Notes: generated from the letters alone by a model not told the origin. A stretch of DNA of 64,000 nt from Blastobasis lacticolella (GCA_905147135.1 LR990067.1:4216001-4280000); one strand, 5' to 3'. Shown: positions 12,271-25,349, counted from the stretch's first letter. Translations and numbers: made by a program.

Positions 12271-12619
12271 CAGATGGCTCTGCAGGTAAAATAGAACGCG
12301 GTATTGAAATGTTCTTGCCGTGACATATTAGCCTGTTCAATGTTTCGATTAAATGAGAATAAAATGAGAGATACGAGAGTTTTCTGAAGTACATTGTATG
12401 GTTCTATCCTTTTAATACCTATCAAAAAAGTCATACGTACTTAATGTTTCAATATAATCTTAAAGATGATTATCATTATTAATTGCTTCCATTTTATTGT
12501 CGATCAGTCTTTGTATCTACATCTTTATTTAATTTCGTACGGGAAAAGAAATCATGGCCTTTTAGGTACACTACAAGGTCCAACGAGCGAAATCGTTCAT
12601 TTCTCATCTGTAAGTATCT
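12271..12619. other. Two exon-like segments of uncertain strand
   Basis: 12506-12610 has a strong plus-strand acceptor (tgtcgatcag) and donor (gtaagtatct), but the reverse strand also has an acceptor (agatacttacag at about 12620) and an open frame. 12271-12332 on the minus strand has gaacag and gtgaga borders and an open phase-0 frame. Several frames are open in each, so no protein is asserted. Confidence 0.2.
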
Positions 12620-12671
12620 CACCTACACAAAAGGTAATGGACCAAAGTAAATTACATTTATTCAAATATTT

Positions 12672-12925
12672 GACGACTTGAGTGGTTCAGTTGGTTAACA
12701 TACCGGTCACCACGCAGAGGTCCCGGGTTCGATTCTATTTCAGAAATTTATATAATGAATTTTAATTTATGTTACGGATCTGTGTGTAGTATGTATAATA
12801 AGTACCTACGTATTTAAAAAGATTAAGGATGTAATAGGGCTCCGAATAAATTACTATCTATGTCTAGGTCTAAAAAAGTACCTATATGTAGTTTATCATT
12901 TATCTAACACACATAACACAAGTTT
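12672..12925 (+). repeat. Family C SINE (second tRNA-like head)
   Basis: Head gagtggttcagttgg...gtcccgggttcgattct contains a B box (ggttcgatt). The body ends near atctaacacacataacac. Confidence 0.7.
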
Positions 12926-13109
12926 ATAAATTGACATTTCTTTTATACGGCATTTTAATTCCTTTTTATTCTATTTTCTATTTATAATTATGATTTTATT
13001 ATTGGAGTGGTTTAACTGTAATTTTAATTAATTGAATTTCTGTAATTTTTATATTACCTATGTTATCTCATAACAGCTGTATATTACCTATGTTGATATA
13101 AAAAAATAA

Positions 13110-13458
13110 TAATCATCTTAGCGTTAATGTCCCGGTTGTGCACACGCGCGCGAAGGCTCTGTGTCCGCTTTGATATTATCCAGGATTTGACAGATTAGGT
13201 AATTACAGTAAAGGAAATGCTATCTGACCTCTGCGACCCTGTTAACAGAGGAGACTGACCACATTGGATCATGGTTACACATTCATTCGCCTAAATGTGC
13301 AGGTTTCATTTTCCCTAATCGTAAGAGCTCATGGGCTCAACTAATGTACATCCATAACTCAAAAAAAGTCATTGGCACATGCCGCCACTACGGTTCGAAC
13401 CCGGTATCACTCGCTTACGAGTCGACAATCCAATCCGCTCGGCCACCGAGCCTCTGAT
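13110..13458 (-). repeat. Family A SINE
   Basis: Reversed near full-length copy; B box reads ggttcgaacc on the minus strand. Confidence 0.75.
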
Positions 13459-13539
13459 CTTATTATTATTATTATAATAGAATTCAGGAACGCAGCTATT
13501 AGTGACAGATTGATAGACAAACAGTTACCCCAACAATGG

Positions 13540-13975
13540 AGGCTGGAAGGCGCCAACTGCCGGAAATATGCAAACAGACTGCGCGTACGCCGCGTAGCAA
13601 ATCAAATATTGCTCCATTGTATTATAATTTCTTAGCTAACACTGGTTTATAGGCCAGGAGCTCGGGGTTTATTTAGAGCCTTCTGACGTACGCAATTTCT
13701 GAGATATTGTTTCAAAGGTTTTTAAAATTTTTGTTTTTATATTAATGACAGAAAGCTTATTTTATTATGGGTAAAATCGCGCAGCGTCCGCCTAGTTACG
13801 GCTCAGTCGTCGCGTCGCGCCCGCCTAGTTTCCAGGCAATCGTTGCGTCGAGCCCGCCTTGTCACCGCGCTTAAATCGCGCGCCAATGTTGTAGTCTGCG
13901 CAATGTAGGCGCGATTGCAATACGGTGACTAGGCGAATGCTACGCGTACGCGATTTGTAAGCGTGGACTTATAAA
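13540..13975. other. GC-rich patch
   Basis: CpG-dense, with a diverged tandem of about 43 bp (cgtcgcgtcgcgcccgccta / cgttgcgtcgagcccgcctt) and cgcgtacg words at both sides (13578, 13948). No convincing ORF; likely a decayed foldback element. Confidence 0.4.
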
Positions 13976-14449
13976 CAGGTCCTAAGAATAGTTTTATATA
14001 CTTACTAGGTACACCTAGTTTTGGAAAATTGGGTGAGTTGGTTTATTTATATTTTTTGTTCATTATAAAAATATACCTAACGGGGACCGTGTAAGATGAT
14101 GGGTGATCCTTGCCTTATATTGGGATAAACTGTAAGAAAACTGACGGAACCTGAAAATTTGGTGAAAACTATACTCGTTAAGTCATTCGTTACTTTATGA
14201 CACCGATTTAAGACACCTATATTCTCAGGAACATGTTAACGTGATAACTTAAGCGTCGCCCAAGTTTAGTGCAATCGGGAATTAGTATTTTATTTCTGAT
14301 AGGCAACTCTTGGACTATAGGTACACCATAGCAACGCAGGTAATGTTTGCATTGTTATTGAAAGTGAATATTTTAAAACACCAATCCTTAATGTCGGAGG
14401 CTAAGACTCATTTTGGGTCGCTACGTCATCATAGTAGTACATTTTTATT

Positions 14450-14757
14450 TATGTCATACGGTAGGCAAACAGGCGAGCGGGCCACCTGATGGAAAGTGGT
14501 CACCACTGCCTATAGACATTAGCAAGACCGAGAGTATCGCCAATGCGTTGTACACCTCTACAACGCGTTACTCTGGCAGCAAAAAGGCAAAAGTCCCTCC
14601 ACCGCCAAAGCCACGATTCCCCAAATCCCCACCCCATGGAGCACTGGAAACCTTGCTCACCGGCAGAAACACAATACTATTTAAAAGAGTATTGTTTAGC
14701 TGCGGTATTCTGTAAGGTGGAGATACTTCCCCAGTCGGGAGACTCAAAATATTTTTG
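14450..14757 (-). mobile_element. LINE 3' fragment, related subfamily
   Basis: Reverse-strand tail (tatgtcatacggtaggcaaacagg) followed by a body shared with 35334-35580. The open frames on the plus strand here are antisense accidents. Confidence 0.65.
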
Positions 14758-14914
14758 AAATAACGTTTGATATTTCAAACATAAAGTTTTCAAATTAAAT
14801 CCCTAATAAATTAGGTTTTATCGCTTATGTCTCAGTATATACTGTCACGACTACTATTTTCTGTATAATACAATATTTTTTTATTTAGGGGATTTTACTT
14901 TATCAATAAGCTAA

Positions 14915-15022
14915 ATAGACAGAGATGGCGGGACGAGTTGGACGCCTTTTCTAAGGATTGGCCGAGGAAAGCATCCGACCGTGAGTCGGATGCTGCCCTG
15001 CAGTGGGACAGAAATGGCTAAA
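14915..15022 (+). mobile_element. LINE 3' coding fragment
   Basis: Reads RDRWRDELDAFSKDWPR then ALQWDRNG, typical of the terminal segment of RTE-like elements. Confidence 0.55.
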
Positions 15023-15216
15023 ATTATAAAAAAACAGCTAAATTTCATCTGACAATTTTGAAACCCGCGCTTACTCATTATAATTAAATAATTATTTATT
15101 TAATTACACACTCGTTTCGGCACACAACTCTCCAACTACGCCGCCGCCCGAAAAGGCATCAGCCTTGCATTGTTGTATTGCGATCGTTGACATTTCGTTT
15201 GCGATAATATACTTAC

Positions 15217-15301
15217 CAACAAAACTGGACCTGTGGTAGGATAACGAACTAATTTCGACATTATTTTAGGGGCTAAAGGACCCAAGTTTAATAGGAAGGA
15301 G
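15217..15301 (-). CDS. Candidate first coding exon, minus strand
   Basis: On the minus strand, acceptor ccttattatttcag precedes a short leader, then ATG at 15261 opens 15 codons (MSKLVRYPTTGPVLL) to a strong donor gtaagtatat at 15216. Alternatively the whole 85 nt is an internal exon in the same frame. Downstream exons would lie at lower coordinates; the segments near 12619-12506 and 12332-12271 have minus-strand splice-like borders but I could not prove they connect. Confidence 0.3.
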
Positions 15302-15696
15302 CTGAAATAATAAGGAAAATGTGGTTTTATTAAATGATGGTGTAATTTTGATATGTTATAGAGTAAAGTGCCCTGATTTAAAAAGACCAAAAGATAAAAA
15401 ACAGATCAATCAATCAATCAAATTTGTTCATTGTGACACACAGGTTATACATTAAATGCAGGTCTTACATAAATAGAGACTAGAGCGTTGTGGTCTACCT
15501 TTAGGCATACAATATAAAATTAGGTTAGACAGAACTCTGTAATAATAAATTTATTACTCTTGCCTAATTTATTATTGCTTTTGCAATAAATGAATTGCTC
15601 TTAAACAGCTGCCACATTATGGCGCACACCATTTTTCATTACTTTCTTGACAGACTATAGAACTTTTTCTACGTCTTTCAACGGTTTTACCATTTG

Positions 15697-15922
15697 CCGG
15701 TGGCCGGGCTGTTGAGTATCCGACTCGTAAGCGAGAGGAACCGGGTTCAAATCCCGCTGCGGCCATGTACCAATGACTCTTTTTTTATTTATGTATATTA
15801 GTTAAATTGTAACCGATGCTCTTACGGTGAGGGAGAACATCGTGATGAAACCTACAAATTCAAGCAACTGAATTTGTAACCATTATCCAATCTGACCAGG
15901 TTCCCCTTGTAGCAGGGGATGA
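15697..15922 (+). repeat. Family A SINE, 3' truncated
   Basis: Intact head, then ends at gtagcagggg atgat, missing the last 120 bp. Confidence 0.75.
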
Positions 15923-16059
15923 TCATTTTACCATTTGGACGGGACGTTTTGGAAAATGTGGCTTCAGTTAATTATGGCGAAATTTTGACATGTTAAATTT
16001 TCCTGATTAAATGTCCCTTTATTACCACTGTATTTGAGTCCATTCGCAAGATACAATCG

Positions 16060-16530
16060 ATTTTTAATATTCTCTGGTAGGTACTGGCTGTAAGAGACTC
16101 GAGTACGAGTCCAAGAAAGATTTGAGTCACGACTAAAAGAACTCATGCTTATGCTCAGCTCATGACTCAGTACAGCTCCAAGAACTTAAAGGTCACAAAA
16201 GACTCAAAGGACTCGCGAGACTATTGTCTTGAGTCATGCAAAATGACTCAAGTCTGGAATTTAAGATTGAAAGACTCTTGTCTTTTACAATACTACTGGT
16301 AGGGAAAGGTGGTAATCTTGGGTCGTCGATGTAGATACTGGCTACAAAGGAGTTGAAGCGGTGGTAGAAAGTGTCGTTTAATCTTAACAAAGCGTGTAGG
16401 TAGCGACACCATGGGCAGACCAACTTATACTGGGAACAGTATTCAGAAAACGTACACAAACACAAATCAGACCCACAACGCAGTATACAGAGTGTGGCCA
16501 ATACAGTATACAGGAGCAATAAAAAACAAT
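16060..16530 (-). other. GACTC/GAGTC-rich stretch and LINE-like tail
   Basis: 16090-16275 has about ten gactc or gagtc words. 16300-16500 reads on the minus strand like a decayed LINE end. No gene is asserted. Confidence 0.35.
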
Positions 16531-16631
16531 GAGTCCAGAAAGTGTGGTAGGTCCTTTGACCTAATTCTTATGCTCCAACGTGCTTAACCTCAGAGAAATA
16601 ATAATTCAAAGTTACAATCGTTATTCAATGA

Positions 16632-16890
16632 CGACCTGAGTGGTGCAATGGTCAACATGCCGGTCTGCCACGCAAGAGGTCCTGGGTTCGATTCCCGGCC
16701 GGGCAGAAATTGAAATGATGAATTTTAATTTCTGTGACGGGTCTGGGTGTTCTATGTATAATAAGTATGTATATAAAAAAAAAAAAAAAAAAAATTAATT
16801 ATTATAGCAATTATCTAGCACCCATAGTACAAGCTTTGCTTAGTTTGGGGCTAGATGGCGCTGTGTGAATTTGTCCACGAACATTTTTGT
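16632..16890 (+). repeat. Family C SINE, reference copy
   Basis: Head with ggttcgattcccggcc, an internal A run (16772-16792), and the 3' end ggggctagatggcgctgtg. Confidence 0.8.
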
Positions 16891-16892
16891 TC

Positions 16893-17036
16893 CACTTATA
16901 TAATTCTTACACGTTGCTCCGCTTTCCGAAAGACTTGATACAAAAATGGAGCTTATTCTTATGAACAAAACATTCCACTTTTGACTTGCTCTCACGCTTT
17001 TCTACTGAATTTAACCTAGTGTAATAAGCGCGTTAT
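16893..17036. mobile_element. MITE M, one end
   Basis: Right-hand part only, ttgctctcacgcttttc to aataagcgcgtta. Confidence 0.65.
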
Positions 17037-17346
17037 GTACGTAAATGTCAGTGTTGAGAATTCCCTGCGGACACGGTTATCTGCAGTACATTGCTGGCTC
17101 ATTTTTTTATTATTTATTTTATTTATTGCTCTCATGCAGCCCACACTCCCTGTATACGAAAACAAAGATAATGAGTTCATTTATTTGCGCGAACGCATGT
17201 CAACCACGTTCGGTATGCCTCGGGAATGCTTCGAGAATGTTCCGCGAATGGATATGCAGTGTCAATTTTGTTAATGGGTCTCAATTACGATCCGGTTCGC
17301 TTGCTTTGGTAGGTAATCTAAAAGTCCTTACTGTATTCCTCGTTTT

Positions 17347-17510
17347 TCATCGTGAAGAAACTAACAAATTCAGGCGACTGTGCATGTAACTATGATCCAA
17401 ACTGACCAGGTTCCCTTGTTAACAGTGTCATGCAGGATAGATGGATAGAGAACAGGACAGAGGCTGCACTGTAATTATTTGATCTGCCAAATGCTGAATC
17501 ATTGTTTTAT
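17347..17510 (+). repeat. Family A SINE, body only
   Basis: No tRNA-like head; contains atgatccaaactgaccagg. Confidence 0.6.
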
Positions 17511-17514
17511 CTAT

Positions 17515-18310
17515 TTATTGTACACAATAAAAGATATAAGGAAAAATACCATAATTATAAATAACACAACAGTCACTACATATTTCGAAAAAGTAATTTC
17601 TTTCAACAAGCAACAGCAAGCTGAGTTGGCACTCACTTACTCAATCACTTAAATAAAATGGACTATCAACTCGTTAAATTGTATTGTTTTGTGTTTGTTT
17701 ATAGAAAGAAACGTATAGGTACCTTTAAATCTCTTAAAATATGTGTTTTTAATAAGTAGGAGGACGCGGGAATTACAATAAGTGACAAGTATACAAAATA
17801 ATGATGCTCGGCCACTTTAAAAGAGATCTCTGATATGCATTTTTATCCTGTGACATTTACATTGGAAGAGAGGCAAGTCGTTCCGATGAATATATTATGC
17901 CTACACTACAACTGACGTGTTTTTAAACTGATACAAAATGCAACATTGTTTACTTATTTATTTATTGCTTCATAAGTTACATTAACATTACGGGCACTGC
18001 AATTTTAAACTTAAAACTAAGTATTATGCATAAACAAAGGTTAAGTAATAAATTGTGTACATACTTATGGTTTTGTACCAAGTTATTCATTAAATTATTA
18101 AACATTTCTTAAATAGTTAGAAAAATATTAATATATTTACAATTGGACATATATAAGTAATAAGTATTTACAAAGTTGGAACATTTATAGCATGTAGGTA
18201 CTATAAGTGAAGTAATTGTTATTTATGTTGTTATTTTAGTTTTCCATATAATGTAGTGTAGTAGTAATGTTTACGTATGTGTGTTTAAAATCGTTTAGGT
18301 ATACCAATAT
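17515..18310. other. AT-rich, nothing firm
   Basis: Possible decayed LINE tail near 17945-18010. Confidence 0.45.
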
Positions 18311-18317
18311 CCAGCCT

Positions 18318-18566
18318 TGGGGTGTCCGGCAGAGAAGAATAGCACCAACCCCTTACACTCATGGGTGTCGTACAAGGTGCCTAATGTTTTCGAGGTCTAA
18401 TGTCTCCATAGGGTGGAAAATGGGCAGCAGCGTCTTCCATTGTCCTATGTATATCACTGCGATCCCCAACCCGTCTGCCAAACGTGGCGACTATGGCAAT
18501 AACCTCCCTTTTATTGGGGGAGGCCCTAAGTTCTGCAGTAGACTGTTATGGGTTGTGATGATGATA
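18318..18566 (+). repeat. Family B retroposon
   Basis: Full length, from ggggtgtccggcagag to gatgatacc. Confidence 0.8.
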
Positions 18567-18619
18567 CCAATATCTAGTAAAAACGAGGTGGAATAGCTTA
18601 TTTCCGAATCCAATATTTT

Positions 18620-18895
18620 GGGAGAGATGAAGGCCGCAAGGCTGCGTTGGCTTGACCACGTGGAGAGGATGGGGGAGGATGGCGCCTTAAGAAGAGCATA
18701 ATATGTATATGCGTGTCGGCGAGCGGATGTCGACCGGTCGGGTAACCCAGATATCGATGGCTGGATGAAGTCCTAAAAGATTTGTACGCACTGGGCACAC
18801 TACAGTGGCAGAAGATGGCGCAGGATAGGAAGAGGTGGCGTCCTCTGGTGTCGGAGGCAGACTCATTTTCGTCGCCGAGCCAGCGCAGTAACTAG
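18620..18895 (+). mobile_element. LINE 3' coding fragment
   Basis: Reads MKAARLRWLDHVERM early and WQKMAQDRKRWR near the end, a terminal block of another RTE-like family. A family-A SINE begins about 25 bp after it. Confidence 0.6.
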
Positions 18896-18920
18896 TAAGT
18901 ATATTAATATTTTTCCTATG

Positions 18921-19250
18921 AGCGTCGGTAACCGAGTGGTTAAGGTGTCCGACTCGTAAGCGAGAGGTTCCGGGATCGAATCCCACTGCGGCCATGTACC
19001 AAAGACTCTTTTCTGAGGTATGTGCATTAGTTGAATGCTCACCAATGATCTTACGGTGAGGGAAAACATCGTGATGAAACCTGCATATTCAAGCTAGCAT
19101 AATCCAATCTGGTCTGGTTCCCCTGGTAGCGCTGAGGTCTGATGGCAGTCGCTATGTAATTATCTGATCTGCCAAATCCGAGATCATGGTCAAAGCAGAC
19201 CCCGGGCCCTCGTGCGCTAGAGCACAACCGGGATATTAACGGTAAGATGA
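18921..19250 (+). repeat. Family A SINE
   Basis: Full length with A box ggtaaccgagtgg, anticodon-like loop and tail aagatgatt. Confidence 0.8.
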
Positions 19251-19399
19251 TTATTTTTATTTTATACCAATAGTTTTCGCTCGCCAAACACATAGTGATA
19301 ACAATCCGGCAGGGAATGCAGTCAGCCTACGCACATCCTACACAGTGTCAGTGTTTTGGATGATGTACCTTAGCTACCGAAATAAGCACGGAATCTATT

Positions 19400-19620
19400 T
19401 CAGTGACGCACGAGCAGACAGCCCACCTGCTGGTAAGTGGCCCATAACATCTACAATTCATACATTTAGAATTCAGGTAACAAACATGCAGAACCACGGC
19501 TGTGTTATCACTGTGAGGACTAATATATAATGCCTCATACCGCTACCTCATCCTTGAAACCGGAACACAACAATGCAAGCTTTGTTGCTTGGCGGCAGAA
19601 AAAGATAAGGCGGTGGTGGG
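19400..19620 (-). mobile_element. LINE tail, tcctcacagtgacaa type
   Basis: Reverse copy, slightly longer, including gcttggcggcagaaa at its inner end. Confidence 0.45.
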
Positions 19621-20219
19621 GGCGATGAGTCCAAAAGTTTGCTTCCGGCTTGAACTTTACTGAGTTTGGGGCTAGAGGGAGCAGTGTGAAACATTACTAA
19701 ATGCTTCCTATCCAAAAGCCTTAATAAGCGTAATGTACTTTATAAATAACACATTATCATCCAATTTAATAACACACCTAGAACAAGAACTATTTAAATG
19801 GGGTAATCTAGAACCAGTTTACCATGCATACTTACATACATTTTGATATGCCTACTCAGTTATTTACATAAATCATTGTATAATCTCAATGTATAAATAA
19901 TTATTAAAATACATTTCTGACCAGCTTTTGCCCGCGACTCCGGCCGTGTGTAAATCGTTTTTAGATTAGTTCATGTTTTTCCCGATCGACAATTTTAAAT
20001 GACTTCCCTAATGTATAAAAGCTAGTACCTACTACGGAGAGTACTAGTACTACTACTACTCAGCGTGTCACTGTGTGTTTCCTTCCTACTTTCCTATCCC
20101 CCTCCTTTTTGACGATTGAAAGAGATATTTATTAAAGAAATTTTGAATTTTGAATTTTACTACATGGCTTGCAGAATAGAGCTGATAGCTGTTCTAGTCA
20201 CCATCTGATGGCATGTACA

Positions 20220-20287
20220 TAGTCGATAGCCTATTGGTTAAGGAGTCCGAGTCGTACCCCTAGGTTCGAACCCCAATGCCGCTATGT
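20220..20287 (+). repeat. Family A SINE, head only
   Basis: Just the tRNA-like part, with the loop region changed to gagtcgtaccccta. Confidence 0.55.
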
Positions 20288-20528
20288 TTAATAACTGGAC
20301 TTTGGTCTAGATGGACCATGGATCCTTGCATCCCTATACATGTTAGATTATTATTATTTAACATTTTAAATCTGACTGATCTGATGCGTGAAATAAATGA
20401 TTTTTATTATTTATTTTGTTACACGCTGTACAGTGTTGTGAACATCTCATTATCGACACAGAAATAAACTTATCGAAAGCAAAAATAGAACAGAGTTTTA
20501 AAGATGATGAAAATAAGTAATAGTAGTT

Positions 20529-20651
20529 TATGCAACTGTCATATAAAAGGGGGTATTAAAACATGAGTGTCTGTTTATCATACGAGGCGTAGCCGAGTAT
20601 GATAATAGTTTGACACGAGTGTTTTAATACCTAATTATATGCAGTTGCATA
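20529..20651. mobile_element. 123-bp palindrome
   Basis: tatgcaactgtcatataa / ttatatgcagttgcata arms, gtattaaaac / gttttaatac and tatcatac / gtatgata inner arms, loop gaggcgtagccga. Confidence 0.8.
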
Positions 20652-20654
20652 CAC

Positions 20655-23600
20655 TACTTTATCTACACTCTAATATTTTTATGTAAAAATATCGTACCTA
20701 TAATTTTCTCAACTTAGCTGGAAGTAAGCTGCGAGTCAGTTCTGTTGTATCTACGCGTCAATAATATCAAGCGGCGGGAAATACACTTAACTATATTCAC
20801 ATTTATCTATTTATTTGCTTAAAATAAGGAAAAACATTCACAAACACAAATTACAACAATTACTAAAAATGTTCTGTTTAGCGGGAAAATAATTACACAG
20901 AATATAAACAGGAAAATTCAAATTTTGAATTTGAATTTGTTAAAGACATCTAAGTATTCAGCCTACATTACGCCGTGTCCCGGCGCCCGACAAAAAAAAA
21001 ATGAAAAGAGTTGCATAATGATTAAAAAGTTATTTTACGATACAGCTGTAATGAAAATGGTATGGGAAATGCTGTATCGAAAAGAAATTTTTTAAAATTT
21101 TATATTCTGGCGTGAAAAAAGTGTACCCTTAAACGACTGTTTTCGAATATGTAATTGGAACATTATGCTATGAGTGTAGATAAAAATAATAAAACAACAA
21201 AATCTCAAATGTATATCGGTCGTTACCCGATGCAGGAAGCAATATTGCGAGGAGCTTAGTCCGGGAGCTCGCTTGTTAAAAACCGTAAAAAAATCAGTTA
21301 ACGCCGTATTATACCTATCGACATTTGCATTGACTATCACTCATGTTTTGCGACACAAGTAAAAATTGTTCACCACATTTAAAGAAGTTTCCTACACCTG
21401 ACTGTGCGACCTGAACTGTGGAAGGAATTTTGCCAATATTCTACTCTGCTAGGCATCTTACGGCCAACGTAGCCTAGATGTGAACTAAAATCTGGTCAAA
21501 GCATTAAAATTTAAGTAGCTAAACAATCTTGGCATTAATAATCAACTCGGTACCTATCCCTCTCCTACAAGTAGGACCCACTAATAAGAAAGAAAGAAAA
21601 GTTTATTCGGTATCTACTAGGTAGTACCTACACACAGGTGTATAAAATGGATAATTTTATACGTAACAAAATTAGTACATAGTACTGAAAGGCTTATACT
21701 ATGCTTATATAAACTCAAGCATCACAGCGCATGTTGTAATTAGGGCCACCAACGACGGTCCCGCAATAGCATGTCAATAAAACCTGAGAAAACTTCTGCA
21801 GATAGGGTATATCCCTTCCACCGAAAGCACCTGCGAGTGTGGAGCCTCGCCGCAAACCACACTTGCTACACTTGCTAGTTTGCCCGGCCTGCCGAGACTC
21901 CTGTTCGCTCAAAGATATATTTAAAGCCTCAGACAGTGTCGTGCGCGGCTCTCAGTTTTGGACTAGAAAAATATAAATAATAATGAACTAACCTATGATA
22001 CAATAAGAAGCATGTCAGTATTTCTGACCTCCGACTCCCGGAGTATCTCTGAGCCCTCGTTATTCGCACAAAATGTGTATCGGGCTATATTTTCATGCCG
22101 GTAATTGCTTCGGCAGGTGCCGCTGCGGTGGACGACCTTATTCAACACGTAGCCAGTATTTTTATTTTAATAGTTATGTGGTTTATGCTATTGATTTATT
22201 GTATAATTTATTAATGCTTGTTTAAATTTAAAGTGTGTGTATATATACTGTCGTCATGGCTACTATGTGGTTAGACTAGGATGACTGAGCTTTAGACCAA
22301 TTTGTTTTGTTTTAGTTTATTTTCTAATTCTTAATATAATGCATTATCTCTTTGTGCTTCTCAGCCGTATTCAGAGTTACTATTAGGTCTTACAATGCAC
22401 GCGAATGCACAGTTCCAACTGACTATACTCCAGTGGCGATCGGAACTCTGTGTTCGTTTTAATGAACAAAATTGACTTAACGCAAGCTTAACGGATGAGC
22501 ACTAGAAATATTTGTTTCTCATGAAATATTTGTCAACTGAGAATATTATATCCTCACAGTTTTCTAGATTTTTATAATAATTTATGAAAGAAACGTAAAG
22601 TTTTTCGCCACCACAGTTAAGTGTCATAATTAAATGCATAAAAAAGTAGCAACACAACACAAATATGATACCTACAAAATTGCTACTCCAAAGATTTGCT
22701 AAGCATGAAACCGTCCAAGTTTATCATACCGGTCCGCTGCGCACGCACATACATTGCCCCACATATCCGATTGAATGTCAAGGCTGCACAAGGTTGGGCG
22801 CCTTTGCTTTTTGTCTCCTTGCCGCCAACTTTTTAATTTTATACTTTTTAAAGTTTACTTTTTAGTCTTTCAGTGATGCCTCTGGTGATGCCCAACCAGT
22901 TATTGGGGAATGTATGTTTTTTTAAATACCGTGGGATTTATTTGTGCGGTTTTAATTTATTTTGCTTTTATGCTGCGTTGATGTGAGAAGATAGATGAAT
23001 GATACTTACTTACCTTCGTTTCGTATTTCGAATTTTACTGTTCTTTTTACTGTTTTTAACCCTCGATGAAAAAGAGGGGTGTATTAAGTTAGATGTGTGT
23101 ATTTGTTGATCTGTGTATCTGACTGTGTAAATTAAAAACGTGACCGAAAATTGTCTACGCAGAAATAGACGCAAACCTATCTATCGTAATCAACACAATA
23201 CAATCGTTTATTGGTAAATAGATTTACATGTCATTTTTAATGCTACTTTACACTGGTAAAGCAAGTATCGTTACATTAAGTAATCGCAATATTATCACAG
23301 AATCATAATAAAATTTCAAATTAGAACAATATAAATTCCATAATATAAATTCGTTCATAAAATTAAATTGCAAAAATAAAATTGTAAAAGTGAAATATAA
23401 CTACTAAATTTAAAAATTATTAAGTTATTTTTAATTCTAGGAATTCGTTATAGGAATAGGTAATCGAATCTATATAGGTAAAGGAATCGGTAATCAATCA
23501 CTTCCTTTTTCTTCCTTAATCAATTCCTTCACTTTTTTTATCATCTCATTGGTCCATGATTTATTGTGTTTGTGTTTGTCCGTAAATCCCACCTACAAAT

Positions 23601-23930
23601 CGATCCATCCGTTCGGGAGCTACGACATAGGCTACGATGTCACAGACACAGTTTCACAAATCCACAGGTACAGACGTCTAACTTAGAACACACTTCTTTA
23701 TTCGTCAGGACTAAAACTACTTACTTAAACAACAACAGATATATAATAAAAACAAAACAGAGATGAAAACAACTAACTAAAATTAAATTATCCTAAAACC
23801 CTAATCTAAATATCTATAGGTACAAATATCACCTAAACCGCGGCCACTGTTGGGAATGGTGCCCATAAGGCTGGCTGCATTCTCCGCTGGATATAAAAAG
23901 TTAAAATGATTTTTAATGTTAACAAGGATT
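20655..23930. other. No gene recognised
   Basis: Palindromic aaattttgaatttgaattt at 20925. A ccctcgatgaaaaagaggggtg repeat word near 23058. GC-rich 60 bp at 23840-23897 with a minus-strand acceptor-like tatatccag, not assignable. Confidence 0.4.
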
Positions 23931-24176
23931 TTACTTACCATATGCCTACCACACACTTAATAACATGCCTATCGTGCGATACAGAACAATTTCTCAAGAG
24001 AATTTTTCGTGTAACAACGCCCAATTATGTAGGAATTCGATTGTTTCCAACGGTTTCGATAGGTTTCATCAGTGGAATTGGGTACGAAAGAAATACTCGT
24101 TACGTTACATCCTAAACATAGTGCAGTAATTAGGTTGGACGGTGCATGATGACAGTCATGTCCAAAATTACCTGTG

Positions 24177-24386
24177 CCTACTGTGTTGGGTAAGTTGCTA
24201 CAGGGATATAGACGATTGTGGATGAAAAGGCTTCGGCTGCTCTCATGACACCTCCATTCAGACGTCGTAGGAGCGCCGCGGGGTTTAGTGGGTAGACCGG
24301 CCAATACCGGGAGTCCCACACAGGCCCTTCGTCCCCCAACGGAGGGTATCGTGCGTAATGCATTCAGCGCGTTAAAAAAAAAAAAA
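24177..24386 (+). mobile_element. LINE 3' end with poly(A)
   Basis: GC-rich body ending gcgtaatgcattcagcgcgtt followed by 12 A at 24375-24386. The long minus-strand frames here are antisense to it. A family-C SINE starts about 10 bp later. Confidence 0.55.
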
Positions 24387-24395
24387 GGGATATAG

Positions 24396-24640
24396 ACGAC
24401 CTGAGTGGTTAGTTCGTTAACATGCCGGTCGCCACGCAGAGGTCCCGGGTTCGATTCCCGGCCGAGCAGAAATTGATATGAATAATTTTAATTTCTGTTT
24501 CGGGTCTAGGTGTAGTATGTATAATAAGTATGTATTGAAAAAAGAAAGTATATGAGTAGTTTGTCAGTAATCTAACACCCATAATACAGGCTTTGCTTAC
24601 TTTGGGGCTAGATGGCGCTGTGTGAATTTGTCCAAGCATA
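24396..24640 (+). repeat. Family C SINE
   Basis: Full length; follows directly a LINE poly(A) tail. Confidence 0.8.
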
Positions 24641-25196
24641 TTTATTATTTGTACGTGAGAAATACGCAATTGCCTAAACTTGTCGCTGTCAAGACAAAGC
24701 TTCCGCGGGAGACCCAAGAAGTAAAGTAGAGTAGTGTAAAGCCTACAGTTTACTTTACGTTGTAAGTTTACTGAAGACCCTGTAAAAGTTTTTTAGAAAG
24801 GAAAATTAAGAATTACAATAAACGCTACGTTTATGATGATTATTCTCGTAGGTGAAGCTATGCCCACCATTGGACATCAGCATGGATGATTACGAAATAA
24901 CGATCGTCCCGGTAGGAATATAAATTAAGAGTAGACACCACGACACGACAATAAGGTACAAAAAAAAACAAGGTTATAAAAGTACATAATGAAAATAAAC
25001 ATATAGTTAGAAAATAAAAAAACAGAATAATAATAATAAATGTACCTACCTACAGTTAACTATTCCCAGTGGCATTGTTTTAACTCCGTGTCGCGGCTTC
25101 TAGTGCAACTGGACCCCTCAGCATAATGTTGTGGCCGCTTGACGCGTACCACAACGCTGGTTTAGAAGGTAGCAATAGAATTTGCCGGTTTCAGGA

Positions 25197-25345
25197 AAAC
25201 AATGCGATGGATTGACAAAGCTAAGTTGGATGCGCGAGCCAACGGTCTACGTCGTGATGATTCTGAAGATCAGGCAAGGAAGAAAAAAAAACACTTCCCG
25301 ATAGAAGCCGGGGTTCATCGTTCCAACGTTGATGATGATGACGTA
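25197..25345 (+). mobile_element. RTE-type LINE 3' fragment
   Basis: Divergent copy (aagctaagttggatgcgcgagcc) ending gatgatgatgacg. Confidence 0.55.
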
Positions 25346-25349
25346 GTAA

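Noticed and set aside
18925..18996. Thr-tRNA gene
   Set aside because: tRNA-like boxes and a CGT loop are present, but the same head is followed by the family-A body in about 20 copies and the cloverleaf is imperfect: a SINE head.
23969..24319. 116-codon minus-strand ORF
   Set aside because: About half is antisense to a poly(A)-tailed LINE end; no splice-consistent gene could be built.
24405..24470. Second tRNA gene type
   Set aside because: Head of family-C SINE, repeated seven times with the same downstream body.
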